In this document: in pieces, positions 26,856-35,866 of the stretch
How the letters are laid out: each line of letters begins with the position of its first letter
Numbering within the stretch: the first letter of the stretch is position 1
Assembly: GCA_905221615.1 (NCBI GenBank)
Contig: CAJNDT010005913.1
Span: 2,542,001-2,606,000 of the forward strand
DNA: 64,000 nt
Source of the DNA: Symbiodinium sp. CCMP2592
Lineage: Eukaryota; Sar; Dinophyceae; Suessiales; Symbiodiniaceae
Reading direction: 5' to 3'
Position numbers and translations under genes: made by a program
Notes under the pieces: generated by a model
Databases searched by the model: none
What the model saw: the letters and a program-made list of their open reading frames with translations, nothing else
Told to the model about the DNA's origin: nothing

Positions 26856-28991
26856 ATGCACCACACATCATCCATCGCCGCACTGCTCGCAACCACCACC
26901 GTCATCGCGACCCCAGCCGTCGCCCAGACCTCCACCACCTTCACCTACCAAGGCGAACTCTCCGAGTCCGGCTCACCCGCAGAGGGCATGTACGAGTTCC
27001 AAGTCCGACTCCTCGACTCCATCGGCACACAAATCGGCACCACCCAAACCCCCATCGCTGATGTCGTCGAAGGACGCTTCACAATCAACCTCGACTTCGG
27101 CGCCGGCGCTTTCACCGCCGACTACCGCGAGATTGAAATCTCAGTCAGATCCGTCATGGCAGGCGGCGGATTCACCACCCTCTCCCCAAACCAACCACTC
27201 ACCTCAACACCAGTCGCGCAGTTCGCGCTCGCCGGAAACGAAGGACCAGTCGGCCCCGCCGGACCAGAAGGACCCGAAGGCCCACAAGGACCACAAGGCA
27301 ATCAAGGACCCCAAGGCATCCAAGGCGAGCAAGGCCCAACCGGTCCAGAAGGCCCCGAAGGACCGCAAGGCCCACAAGGAGATCCCGGCACAACGAGCTG
27401 GCTCGGACTGACCGACATCCCCGCCGGATTGGCCGACGGCATCGACAACGACACCAACACCACCTACACCGCCGGACAAGGACTCCAACTCACCGACACA
27501 CTCTTCTCCATCCCCTTAAACTCCATCAGTTCAGTACTGATCGCTGCCAACGCGATCGGAACCTCCGAACTCGCAGACAACACAGTCGGACCATCACACC
27601 TCGCAAACAACGCAGACTCACTCGCACGCGTCTCCGCGAACCGAATCCTCTTCGACGCCGGAGGAACCGGAGACCTCTCCATGCCCATCTCCGACCTGAG
27701 CATCGGATCCACCGGCGCCGCAGCCACCCCGCTCCATGTCTGGAACGGCACCGATGTCGCAGGAGGTTCCGGAGGATACCTCACACTCGGACCAAACTCC
27801 CAAAGACTCATCTTCGATGAAAATGAAATCTCATCACGCGCATTCGGAATCGCCTCCGCCCTCACACTCAACGCCGACGGCGGGAACATCATCCTCGGAA
27901 ACTCTAACGACGACGGACTCGTCGCAATCGGACTCAATAACCCCTCCGACCGCTTCCACATCAATACCGCCGCAAGACAGTCCGCATTCCGAATCCAACA
28001 AGACGGCCAAACCCGCATGCGCATCAACGAAAACGGCGGAATCTCCCTCGGAGCAAACAACACCACCGTCGCAGACTCCAATGTCTACATCCCCCAATCC
28101 CTCGGCATCGGAACCCCAACCCCAGAAGAACGCCTCCACCTCGCCGTCTCAAGCGCCACCACCGAGGGACTCTTCATCACATCAGGAACAGATGAAACAC
28201 TCTTCGCACCCTCAAGAATCACCGCACAAGACGACTACCTCATCGAATCTGATATGGACCTGGGTCTCGATGCAAATCTAGACATGAATCTCAACGCAGG
28301 AACCAGCCTGAATCTCGACGCAAGCTCACAGATTGATTTCCAATCCAACTTCCTTGATCTCAACGCCATCGCAGAAATCGACCTCATCGCAAACCTCCTC
28401 GACCTCAACGCAAACGCCACTGTGGACATCGACGCCGCCGGCACCATCGATCTCCTCGCCGGAGGAAATGTCGATATCGACGGCTCCCTTGTCACCGTCG
28501 AAGGCACACAATTCTTTGGAAGCAACGTCAGCATGGGAACCACCTCCACAACCTTCCTCCTCACCGTCAACGGCTCCGCAGGAAAGCCCGGAGGCGGACT
28601 CTGGTCCGTCTTCTCCGACGCACGCCTCAAAACAAACATCAACCCCATGACCGGCTCCCTCGACACCCTCAGCGCCCTGCGCCCAGTCACCTTCAACTAC
28701 AACGACCCAAACCACTTCTCCTATACCCCAGGAACCATCTCCGGATTCCTCGCTCAAGAAGTCCAGCAGGTCATCCCCCAATGGGTCGAGCAATCCGACG
28801 ACGGCTACCTCTACCTCAACCCCGTCGGATACGAAGCCATGGTCGTTGACGCCCTCCAAGAGCTCCGCGCCGAGAAAGACGCACAGATCGCCCATCTCCA
28901 AGCACAGCTCAAGCACCAGCAATCCCAGAACCTCGCCCTCCGCGAACGCCTGGAACGTCTCGAACGCGCCGTGCTGCAGATTTCTCAATAA
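26856..28991 (+). CDS. Secreted fibre-like protein: FTYQG domain, collagen-like segment, S74 chaperone domain
   Basis: A 711-residue modular protein. Signal peptide ([16 protein letters not shown]); [20 protein letters not shown] domain (to about residue 120); 17 uninterrupted G-x-y triplets (127-177); a long beta-type stalk with repeating D/N-L/I segments ([18 protein letters not shown]); then an S74 intramolecular-chaperone domain. The S74 site is SDARLKTNI, with the Ser587-Lys592 dyad that cleaves the chaperone off after trimer assembly in phage tailspikes. A C-terminal coiled coil follows ([14 protein letters not shown]). Known family logic predicts a trimeric fibre that matures by self-cleavage. 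It is probably an adhesin or surface fibre. A shorter paralogue follows 85 bases downstream. No phage genes surround it. Confidence 0.85.
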   Translation: MHHTSSIAALLATTTVIATPAVAQTSTTFTYQGELSESGSPAEGMYEFQVRLLDSIGTQIGTTQTPIADVVEGRFTINLDFGAGAFTADYREIEISVRSVMAGGGFTTLSPNQPLTSTPVAQFALAGNEGPVGPAGPEGPEGPQGPQGNQGPQGIQGEQGPTGPEGPEGPQGPQGDPGTTSWLGLTDIPAGLADGIDNDTNTTYTAGQGLQLTDTLFSIPLNSISSVLIAANAIGTSELADNTVGPSHLANNADSLARVSANRILFDAGGTGDLSMPISDLSIGSTGAAATPLHVWNGTDVAGGSGGYLTLGPNSQRLIFDENEISSRAFGIASALTLNADGGNIILGNSNDDGLVAIGLNNPSDRFHINTAARQSAFRIQQDGQTRMRINENGGISLGANNTTVADSNVYIPQSLGIGTPTPEERLHLAVSSATTEGLFITSGTDETLFAPSRITAQDDYLIESDMDLGLDANLDMNLNAGTSLNLDASSQIDFQSNFLDLNAIAEIDLIANLLDLNANATVDIDAAGTIDLLAGGNVDIDGSLVTVEGTQFFGSNVSMGTTSTTFLLTVNGSAGKPGGGLWSVFSDARLKTNINPMTGSLDTLSALRPVTFNYNDPNHFSYTPGTISGFLAQEVQQVIPQWVEQSDDGYLYLNPVGYEAMVVDALQELRAEKDAQIAHLQAQLKHQQSQNLALRERLERLERAVLQISQ
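27234..27386 (+). repeat. Collagen-like (G-x-y)17 coding repeat
   Basis: Seventeen consecutive glycine-x-y triplets, mostly GPE, GPQ and GPA, encoded inside the fibre gene. Proline sits mainly at x and Gln or Glu at y, the usual composition of bacterial collagen-like triple helices. Confidence 0.93.
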
Positions 28992-29075
28992 CCCCATCTG
29001 CCCTCCCATCCCAGCCGTTTTTCTCTTGTGCGATCCGCCCATTCTGATACGATCTGATCAACAGAGGAGAGCCCC

Positions 29076-30437
29076 ATGAACACGATCCGTGTCTCGATCG
29101 CGATCATCATCACGATCTTCGCGATGCTGCCCGCAACCACCAGCGCCCAAACCGGAACCCCCGCAACCAACGCCTTCACCTTCCAAGGACAGCTCAACTT
29201 CGAGGGCTCACCCGTCAACACCACCCTGCAAGTCAGCTTCCGCCTCTTCAACACCCCCACAGGCAACGGCATAAACGACGTCATCTCCGATGAACTCATC
29301 CGCAACGTCCACTTCGACGCCAAAGGACGTTTCGCCGTCCTCCTCGACTTCGGAGACACCTACAACGGCTATCAAATCTTCAACGGCGACGAACGCTACA
29401 TGCAGATCACCCTCCTCGACCCACCAGGCGGAATCGAAGAAGACTTCCCCCTCTCACCCCGCACCAAACTCAACGCAACCCCCCTCGCCGCCTACGCCCT
29501 CAACGCGCGCATCCCGTCCTTCTCCGAAATCTCAGAAGGCACCCTCGAAAGTACAGACAACCAAGGCAGTCTCGCGCTCAACACCCTCGACGACGACCTC
29601 GGACTCACCATCCGACCAAACGGAGGCGTAGGCACCCTCTTCACCTACTCCGGGATCCACCCAACCAACCCCTTCGAGATCACCACCACCCAAGGCCCAC
29701 TCTCACTCAAAGCCGAACAAGACGACCTCACCCTCACCAGCAGCGTCGGAGACATCAGCCTCAGCGCCGAGCTCGGAAAGCTCGACATCTCCTCAAGCCA
29801 GCGCCTCTCAATCTCGAACCCCACCTTCGGTTCAATCGCGCTTGAACCAAGCGGACTCAATATCGACGCCGCCATCCTCAACCTCGACGCCTCCTCATCA
29901 ATCGACATCAACGGCGCATCAGCGCTCTCACTGAGCACCGCCGGACTCCTCTCAATCACTGCATCGATCACCACCATCAACGGCAACCAGTTCGACGGCG
30001 CCAACGTCATCATCAACCGTAACCTCCTCGCCACCGTCAACGCCGCCAAACCAGGAGGAGGACCCTGGGCCGTCCTCTCAGACAAACGACACAAATCAAA
30101 TATCGCCCCCCTCCAAGGCTCCCTCCAAACCCTCCTCGCGCTCAAACCCGTTACCTACCAGTACACCGACCCCACCAACCCGATGTACCTCGAAGGAACC
30201 CAAACCGGATTCGTCGCCCAGCAAGTGCAAAGCGTCATCCCCCAATGGATCGACCATTCCCCCGATGGCACACTCCTCCTCACCCCGCGCGGCTTCGAAG
30301 CGATGGTCGTCGATGCCCTCCAAGAACTCCGCTCCGAAAAAGACGCACAGATCCAACAACTCCAGCAAGAGAATGCAACGCTCCGCGCCCGCCTCGATCG
30401 CATCGAACAACACCTCATGAGTCAACCAAGCAACTGA
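29076..30437 (+). CDS. Secreted fibre-like protein with S74 chaperone domain (paralogue without collagen segment)
   Basis: The 453-residue protein has a signal peptide (IAIIITIFAMLPATTSAQ) and an FTFQGQLNFEGSPVNTTLQV domain ending LNATPLAAYAL, equivalent to [11 protein letters not shown] in its neighbour. A beta-repeat stalk leads to the S74 domain: SDKRHKSNIAPLQG (Ser335, Lys340), then TGFVAQQVQSVIPQWI. A coiled-coil tail closes it (AQIQQLQQENATLRARLDRIEQ). The stalk-to-tail part is close to that of the preceding protein, so the pair arose by duplication, one copy gaining or losing the collagen-like part. GAGGAGAG precedes the ATG. It could form homotrimers or mixed trimers with its neighbour. 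Confidence 0.85.
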   Translation: MNTIRVSIAIIITIFAMLPATTSAQTGTPATNAFTFQGQLNFEGSPVNTTLQVSFRLFNTPTGNGINDVISDELIRNVHFDAKGRFAVLLDFGDTYNGYQIFNGDERYMQITLLDPPGGIEEDFPLSPRTKLNATPLAAYALNARIPSFSEISEGTLESTDNQGSLALNTLDDDLGLTIRPNGGVGTLFTYSGIHPTNPFEITTTQGPLSLKAEQDDLTLTSSVGDISLSAELGKLDISSSQRLSISNPTFGSIALEPSGLNIDAAILNLDASSSIDINGASALSLSTAGLLSITASITTINGNQFDGANVIINRNLLATVNAAKPGGGPWAVLSDKRHKSNIAPLQGSLQTLLALKPVTYQYTDPTNPMYLEGTQTGFVAQQVQSVIPQWIDHSPDGTLLLTPRGFEAMVVDALQELRSEKDAQIQQLQQENATLRARLDRIEQHLMSQPSN

Positions 30438-30452
30438 CCGCTACGCTTCTGT

Positions 30453-30695
30453 ATGGAACAAGCGCCACAAGATCCAAAGCGCACCCGCTTCTGCGTCAAC
30501 AACCCCAGAACACTCGAAGAACGACAGTTCCTCTTCGATCAGGGGTTCGTCTGCCGCGATTGCCTCTCCAACTGCACGCGCTGCTTCGAGACCCGATTCC
30601 TCGAAATCAACGACACTTTCGTCGAAGGCGAGTCCTACACACAAATCCTCAACCAATCAGACCAATCCCAAAAACAACAACCGGCCCCCAAGTAG
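30453..30695 (+). CDS. Small cysteine protein resembling DUF1450 (YuzB-like)
   Basis: The 80-residue protein has TRFCVNNPRTLEER near its start, then CRDCLSNCTRCFETRFLEI and NDTFVEGESYTQIL. The order C-NN ... CL-x2-C-x2-C ... veg matches DUF1450, a family of about 80 residues best known from Bacillus YuzB and of unknown role. The cysteine spacing suggests metal or Fe-S binding. It starts 15 bases after the S74 gene. No strong ribosome binding site is visible. The terminator of the opposing gene overlaps its last codons. Confidence 0.6.
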   Translation: MEQAPQDPKRTRFCVNNPRTLEERQFLFDQGFVCRDCLSNCTRCFETRFLEINDTFVEGESYTQILNQSDQSQKQQPAPK

Positions 30696-30705
30696 GAGAC
30701 CGGCT
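30679..30705 (-). terminator. Terminator of the H1-like gene
   Basis: On the minus strand an 11-base-pair stem (with G-T pairs), loop TACTT, is followed by TGTTGTTTTT. It lies 25 bases after the stop of the H1-like gene and overlaps the end of the convergent DUF1450-like frame. Confidence 0.7.
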
Positions 30706-30730
30706 GCAAGAGAGATTCTGTCAATCAGCA

Positions 30731-31546
30731 TCAAGCCGCGCGACGACGAGTCGTCTTGCGTGCAGCGGTCTTGCGACCAGTGCTCTTCTTCCCAATACGA
30801 CCAACGACCGCCTTGCGTGCCGGGCTCTTGCGAGTCGCGGCCTTGCGAGCGGTCGTCTTGCGTCCAGTGGTCTTCCGAGCAGCAGTCTTGCGTGCTGTGG
30901 TTTTGCGTGCCGTGGTCTTGCGAGCGGTCTTACGAGCAGTCGACTTGCGTGCGGTGCTCTTCTTCGCGGCCGGCTTGCGAGTGCTCTTCTTTGCCACAGT
31001 CTTACGAGCTGTAGTCTTGCGAGCAGTGGTCTTCTTCGCAGCGGTCTTCCGTGCTGCCGTCTTGCGAGCGGTGGTCTTCTTCGCAGTCGTCTTACGAGCA
31101 GCAGTCTTCTTAGCCGCAGGCTTACGAGTCGTTGCCTTCTTCACAGTCTTGCGTGCTGCAGGCTTGCGTGTTGCAGTCTTCTTCGCAGTGGTCTTACGAG
31201 CAGCTGGCTTGCGAGTCGTGGTCTTCTTCGCTGCTGGTTTGCGAGTTGCTGACTTCTTCGCGGTGCTCTTGCGAGCAGTGGTCTTCTTCGCCGCAGTCTT
31301 CTTTGCTGCAGGCTTGCGAGTGGTAGTCTTCTTCGCAGCAGTCTTGCGTGCTGGTGACTTCTTCGCAGTGGTCTTACGAGCAGTGGTCTTCTTTGCCGCA
31401 GTCTTGCGAGCGGTGGTCTTCCGCTTCGCCGCAGGCTTCTTCGCAGTGCTCTTGCGGGCCGCTGGCTTCTTAGTAGTCGAAGCCTTGCGGGTGGTTCGTT
31501 TCGCCGTCGATTTCTTCGCCGGGTGTTTCTTGGTTCGTGTTGCCAT
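30731..31546 (-). CDS. Histone H1-like Lys/Ala/Arg/Thr-rich DNA-binding protein
   Basis: The 271 residues are almost entirely repeats of the type KKTTARK / RKPAAKK, giving an extremely basic, disordered chain like the tail of eukaryotic H1 and of bacterial HctB/AlgP-like proteins. Such proteins condense DNA. There is no globular domain. The ATG at 31546 has GGAG seven bases upstream; the longer frame adds a different, non-repetitive sequence and is rejected. The repeat DNA can expand or contract by slippage, so length variants between strains are expected. The plus-strand open frame across it is an artefact of the repeats. Confidence 0.88.
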   Translation of the reverse strand: MATRTKKHPAKKSTAKRTTRKASTTKKPAARKSTAKKPAAKRKTTARKTAAKKTTARKTTAKKSPARKTAAKKTTTRKPAAKKTAAKKTTARKSTAKKSATRKPAAKKTTTRKPAARKTTAKKTATRKPAARKTVKKATTRKPAAKKTAARKTTAKKTTARKTAARKTAAKKTTARKTTARKTVAKKSTRKPAAKKSTARKSTARKTARKTTARKTTARKTAARKTTGRKTTARKAATRKSPARKAVVGRIGKKSTGRKTAARKTTRRRAA

Positions 31547-31827
31547 GACAGTTCTCCGTATGCCCGATGCTTCCGGGCGCGTGTTCCAATACCGCCGGAG
31601 TTCCGTCCCCGGCATCAATCGCCTATCAACAACGACAGGCATACCGCACCAACAGAGGTGCAGCCCCGTTTTCGACTTTCCAAGGTCCCCATATCAAGAA
31701 CCAATACCAAAATTATAAAAAAACGCGCAACAACAACACCACAATCCGAATGCAAACCCCCTCAACCCCAATTCGCGCAACAACAGCGCAAACTCACGCC
31801 ATCACACCCGATCAGACATTCACGCAA

Positions 31828-34323
31828 TCATCCACCAGCAGATTCCACCGCCGCATTCGCTGCCCGTCGGCGCTCCGCCTCGTCGTACCACACCTGCATG
31901 TTCGCGCTGTCCCCGATCCCAGAGTACATCTCCGCGACGCGCTGAGCAATCGCGACATTGCGATCATCCAAACCCGCCGCTCGGATCATCGCCGCAAAAG
32001 CCTCCTCGCCGCGCCCTCCCTGATACAAGAAGATCGCGTAATCGACCATGATCACCGGGATGTCCGTACGCTCCTCCGCCAGCGCTTCATACAGCTCATA
32101 TCCCTTCACCAGCGCCTGTTCATGCTGATACACCAGCCCGATCCGGATCATCAGCTCGATGATGTACTTTCGATCAAAGTCATTCTCCGCACGCTCCTCC
32201 GCGAGAATCAACAGCTCGACCGATCGATCCCGCTGATCCGCATCCGCAAAGATCCCCGCCGCGCGCCGCAGCACCTCCGACCGCTCGCTCCCCTTCATCG
32301 TCAGCGCCTGCTCAGCACGCTCCGCAGAAAGCGGATAATCCCGCAGCGCGTTCGCAAGCTCCCCAGCACTCAGCCAGGTCAGCGCCGTCGCGTCATCGCT
32401 CGCGATCGCCGTCTCCGCCATCTGCGCCATCAAGTCGCGCATCCCATACGCCGACGCCGCTCGCGCAATATCAATATACCACCCCGCCTTGTTCCCATGA
32501 ACCTCAGGCACAAGCTCAACCGCTTGGTTGTACAGCTCAGCCACCTTCTCGCGATCACCCCGGAACCCCTCAAACGCCGCCTCCGCCATCAGGAACCCGA
32601 TCTCGTTATCCTCAGGTTCGTGCGTCCACATCGCTTCCGCTTCTTCGACCTTCCCGCGCGAGTACGCCGCCTTCGCAAGCTCACTACGGATCAGATGCAG
32701 ATCCGGATGCTTGTCCAAGCTCTCCTGATATACCACAAGCAGATTCCCTACATCACCCGTAGAAAGCTCCGCGAGCTGCCCCGCCTGGATGATCAAACTG
32801 TCCGTGGGATTCCCGTGCTCAATCACCTCGCGCAGCGCCTCGAGCCCCTTCCCAGGTTCACCCGCGATCGTGTGCAGGTACGCCTGCTGCGTCCGAAACT
32901 CCGCGTTCAGTGTCCACCCGAACCCGCCATTCTCAAACGAATCACCACGCTGATACCACCCCAGCGCTTCCTTCGCTCGATTCTGCATCTCTGCTGAAGC
33001 CATAAAGTCCCGTCGCATCATCGCGTTGCTGGGAGTATCAAACCCCGCGTACATCAGGTCTCCGCGCCAGCGTGCATACTTCGCGTGCCCCGTCCACGCC
33101 GACATCGCGAACATCACGACGCACAGCAAAACCAGTCCAAAACCAGCAAACTTGATCTTCCCGCCCTTCTTGAGCTGCATCGAGTGCAGCCGCACATTCT
33201 CCCGCCGGATCATCCACCACACCTGCACCGCAAGCATCGTGACGACCGCCGCCATCCCCCCCGCCATCAGCATCGGGACCTTATCAAACGCCCCGCGCGT
33301 CGCGTAAAACGCCCACGCAAAGATCACCGCAGCGCCCAGATCCTCCCACAGATTCAGGTCATACCGCCGCTTGCGTTTCTCCGCCGCCATCTTCGCGGCA
33401 GGCGTATCCTTCGCCTTCTTCAACACCGCAGGCCCACCAAACCCGATCGATAGCGCGTCGTTCGGACACGCACTGATACAGTCCATCGTCTTCATGCACC
33501 CCGAGTCCACGACCATCCCGTAGTCGCGCACCTCTTCGTGCACGCGCACATTGGAACTGCACGCGCTCGTGCAGTGTGCGCACCCCTGACAGTTGTCGTT
33601 CACCACCACGCGCACCGGCGCGATCTTATCGATCGGCTTAAAGAACGCCGCATAAGGACACGCATAAGTACAGAACCCCTTCGCGCCCAAAAAGTACACC
33701 GTCACAAAGCCGCACACAAACAAGAACACCACCGCCACAGGCCAGCTCGGCATCGTCGCCCAAAAATCCTCCACAATCAGCTCAGAACTCACCCGATGAA
33801 TCTCACTCACCGGACGCAACCAGACAGGCCAATCCACCCCCGCCCCCTCAAGCACCGGACGCAAAACCAGCCGCTTAAACGTCGGCCAAACAAACATGTA
33901 CATCCCAAGCACAAACGGCACCCACATCAACAACCGCGAACGGAACGCCTTGGGACGCACCCCGATCCGCGCCATCACCACCGCACACAAATCCTGCAAC
34001 GCCACCACATGACACGCCCAGCCGCAGAAGAACCGCCCGAAAACCATCGTGATCACAATCGCGACCAAGAAGAAAATCGCCCCCGCATTCACAACCCCAA
34101 CCTCAAGCGTCTCCATCGCCTCGCTCGGCTCAATCGGAGAAATCGTCATCCCCATGATCAACCACTGGATCAGATGCGCAATCATCAGCACATTGACCAT
34201 CACCAATGCAAAGGTCCGCCACCTCGCAATCCGAGTCTCCCCCATCTTCGGCGCTCGTCCCTGAATCACCGGAAGCCCGACCGTACGCTCACCCGAACCG
34301 TTCTTTACGCATTTGTCGCTCAT
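31828..34323 (-). CDS. NapH/CcoG-like membrane polyferredoxin with C-terminal TPR region
   Basis: A protein of 831 residues. Several hydrophobic helices flank FGRFFCGWACHVVALQDLC and GAKGFCTYACPYAAFF, the paired CxxxC loops of NapH/NosR/CcoG-type electron carriers. One full 4Fe-4S motif follows (CQGCAHCTSAC), then a second reading CMKTMDCISACP, where the second ligand position is Thr. More helices follow, then about 430 residues of helical TPR-like repeats (AEMQNRAKEALGWYQRG onward). The fusion of an electron-transfer membrane module to a TPR solenoid suggests it docks a partner. No terminal reductase is nearby, so its electron acceptor is unknown. The ATG at 34323 is used; the frame would otherwise begin at GTG. 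Confidence 0.8.
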   Translation of the reverse strand: MSDKCVKNGSGERTVGLPVIQGRAPKMGETRIARWRTFALVMVNVLMIAHLIQWLIMGMTISPIEPSEAMETLEVGVVNAGAIFFLVAIVITMVFGRFFCGWACHVVALQDLCAVVMARIGVRPKAFRSRLLMWVPFVLGMYMFVWPTFKRLVLRPVLEGAGVDWPVWLRPVSEIHRVSSELIVEDFWATMPSWPVAVVFLFVCGFVTVYFLGAKGFCTYACPYAAFFKPIDKIAPVRVVVNDNCQGCAHCTSACSSNVRVHEEVRDYGMVVDSGCMKTMDCISACPNDALSIGFGGPAVLKKAKDTPAAKMAAEKRKRRYDLNLWEDLGAAVIFAWAFYATRGAFDKVPMLMAGGMAAVVTMLAVQVWWMIRRENVRLHSMQLKKGGKIKFAGFGLVLLCVVMFAMSAWTGHAKYARWRGDLMYAGFDTPSNAMMRRDFMASAEMQNRAKEALGWYQRGDSFENGGFGWTLNAEFRTQQAYLHTIAGEPGKGLEALREVIEHGNPTDSLIIQAGQLAELSTGDVGNLLVVYQESLDKHPDLHLIRSELAKAAYSRGKVEEAEAMWTHEPEDNEIGFLMAEAAFEGFRGDREKVAELYNQAVELVPEVHGNKAGWYIDIARAASAYGMRDLMAQMAETAIASDDATALTWLSAGELANALRDYPLSAERAEQALTMKGSERSEVLRRAAGIFADADQRDRSVELLILAEERAENDFDRKYIIELMIRIGLVYQHEQALVKGYELYEALAEERTDIPVIMVDYAIFLYQGGRGEEAFAAMIRAAGLDDRNVAIAQRVAEMYSGIGDSANMQVWYDEAERRRAANAAVESAGG

Positions 34324-34408
34324 AGACACACTCTATCGTCAACTCACCCCCGCTCATACCCGATTCTCAAACAGTCCTACCCTATACATAAAGAACACGA
34401 CACAGATC

Positions 34409-35821
34409 ATGTCCAATAACTCCAACATACCGAACACGCCCGACCAGGTTTCTACAAACACCCCCTGGTCCCCCGACTCCTGGAAGTCCACCCCCTTCTC
34501 CGCGCCCTACACCTACGAGGACCCCGCCGCCCTCACCGCCGCGACCACCCGCCTCGCCCAGCTCCCGCCCCTCGTCACCTCCTGGGAAATCGAAAAACTC
34601 AAAGCACAAATAGCCCAAGCCCAGTCCGGACAACGCTTCATCCTCCAAGGCGGTGACTGCGCCGAAACCCTCGACGAGTGCCGACCAGAATACATCGCCA
34701 ACAAACTCAAAATCCTCCTCCAGATGTCCCTCGTCCTGATCCACGGCCTCCGCACACCAGTCACCCGCATCGGACGCTTCGCAGGTCAATACGCCAAACC
34801 ACGCTCCTCCCCAACCGAAACCGACGACCACAACGGCTCAACCTGCGAACTCCCAAGCTACTTCGGAGACCTCGTCAACCGCGCCCCCTTCGATCCCCAA
34901 TCCCGCGCCCCAGACCCAAACCTGATGGTCGAAGGATACAAACACGCCTCCATGACCCTCAACTTCATCCGCTCCCTCCTCGACGGCGGATTCGCCGACC
35001 TCCACCACCCCGAATACTGGGACCTCTCCTTCTTCCACAACGCCGACCTCTCCGACGACCGCAAGTCCCAGTACCAGCGCATGTCCCAGACCCTCGCCGA
35101 CGGCCTCTCCTTCATGGAAAACCTCGGAGAACAACGCGTCCACGAATCCACGCGCGTCGACTTCTACACCTCACACGAAGGACTCAACCTCTACTACGAA
35201 CAAGCCCAAACCCGCACCGTCCCAAGAAGAAACGGCCACTTCGACCTCACCACCCACCTCCCGTGGATCGGAGAGCGCAACCGAAACCTCGATGGCCCAC
35301 ACATCGAGTTCTTCAAAGGCATCCAAAACCCAGTCGGCGTCAAAGTCGGACCAACCATGCAACCCGACGAGCTCGTCACGCTCGTGAGCACCCTCAACCC
35401 CACCAACGAACCAGGCAAACTCGTCCTCATCGTCCGCATGGGAGCCGGCAAAGTCGCCGATCACCTCCCCCCGCTGCTCGATCGCATCAAGTCCGAACAA
35501 CTCAACGTCCTCTGGATGACCGACCCCATGCACGCCAACGGCACCAAAACCGCCGCGGGAATCAAAACCAGAAACTTCAACGACATCCTCAGCGAACTCG
35601 AACAAACCATCGCCGCCCACAAAGCCGCCGGCACAGTTCTCGGCGGAGTCCACTTTGAACTCACCGGAGAAGATGTCACCGAATGCATCGGAGGCGCCTC
35701 CGGAATCACCGAAGACGACCTCACCAAAAACTACGCCTCCCTCTGCGACCCAAGACTCAACTACCAACAGTCCCTCGAACTCGCCTTCCTCCTCGCCACC
35801 GCGATGAATCCAAGCAAGTAA
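34409..35821 (+). CDS. 3-deoxy-7-phosphoheptulonate synthase, type II
   Basis: The 470-residue enzyme condenses phosphoenolpyruvate and erythrose-4-phosphate, the first step of the shikimate pathway. Type II (plant-like) features are PWSPDSWKSTPF, LPPLVTSWEIEKLK, FILQGGDCAETLDE, the metal- and substrate-binding DLSFFH and GVKVGPTM, and the late WMTDPMHANG and GGVHFELTGEDVTEC. Length is normal for the class. The start at 34409 matches where the family homology begins. It leads a plus-strand run of five genes up to surE, though gaps of 45 and 42 bases leave operon structure uncertain. Confidence 0.95.
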   Translation: MSNNSNIPNTPDQVSTNTPWSPDSWKSTPFSAPYTYEDPAALTAATTRLAQLPPLVTSWEIEKLKAQIAQAQSGQRFILQGGDCAETLDECRPEYIANKLKILLQMSLVLIHGLRTPVTRIGRFAGQYAKPRSSPTETDDHNGSTCELPSYFGDLVNRAPFDPQSRAPDPNLMVEGYKHASMTLNFIRSLLDGGFADLHHPEYWDLSFFHNADLSDDRKSQYQRMSQTLADGLSFMENLGEQRVHESTRVDFYTSHEGLNLYYEQAQTRTVPRRNGHFDLTTHLPWIGERNRNLDGPHIEFFKGIQNPVGVKVGPTMQPDELVTLVSTLNPTNEPGKLVLIVRMGAGKVADHLPPLLDRIKSEQLNVLWMTDPMHANGTKTAAGIKTRNFNDILSELEQTIAAHKAAGTVLGGVHFELTGEDVTECIGGASGITEDDLTKNYASLCDPRLNYQQSLELAFLLATAMNPSK

Positions 35822-35866
35822 TCGCCACCTCCAATTCAGCAATGCGCACCAGTCCTATCCTCTCAT

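Noticed and set aside
26856-30437. Prophage remnant
   Set aside because: S74 domains suggest phage, but both proteins have signal peptides and no capsid, terminase, integrase or portal gene is nearby.
30756-31718. Long plus-strand frame of 320 codons opposite the H1-like gene
   Set aside because: An artefact of the repeat: the antisense of KTARK-type codons lacks stops and gives hydrophobic V/L/A repeats.
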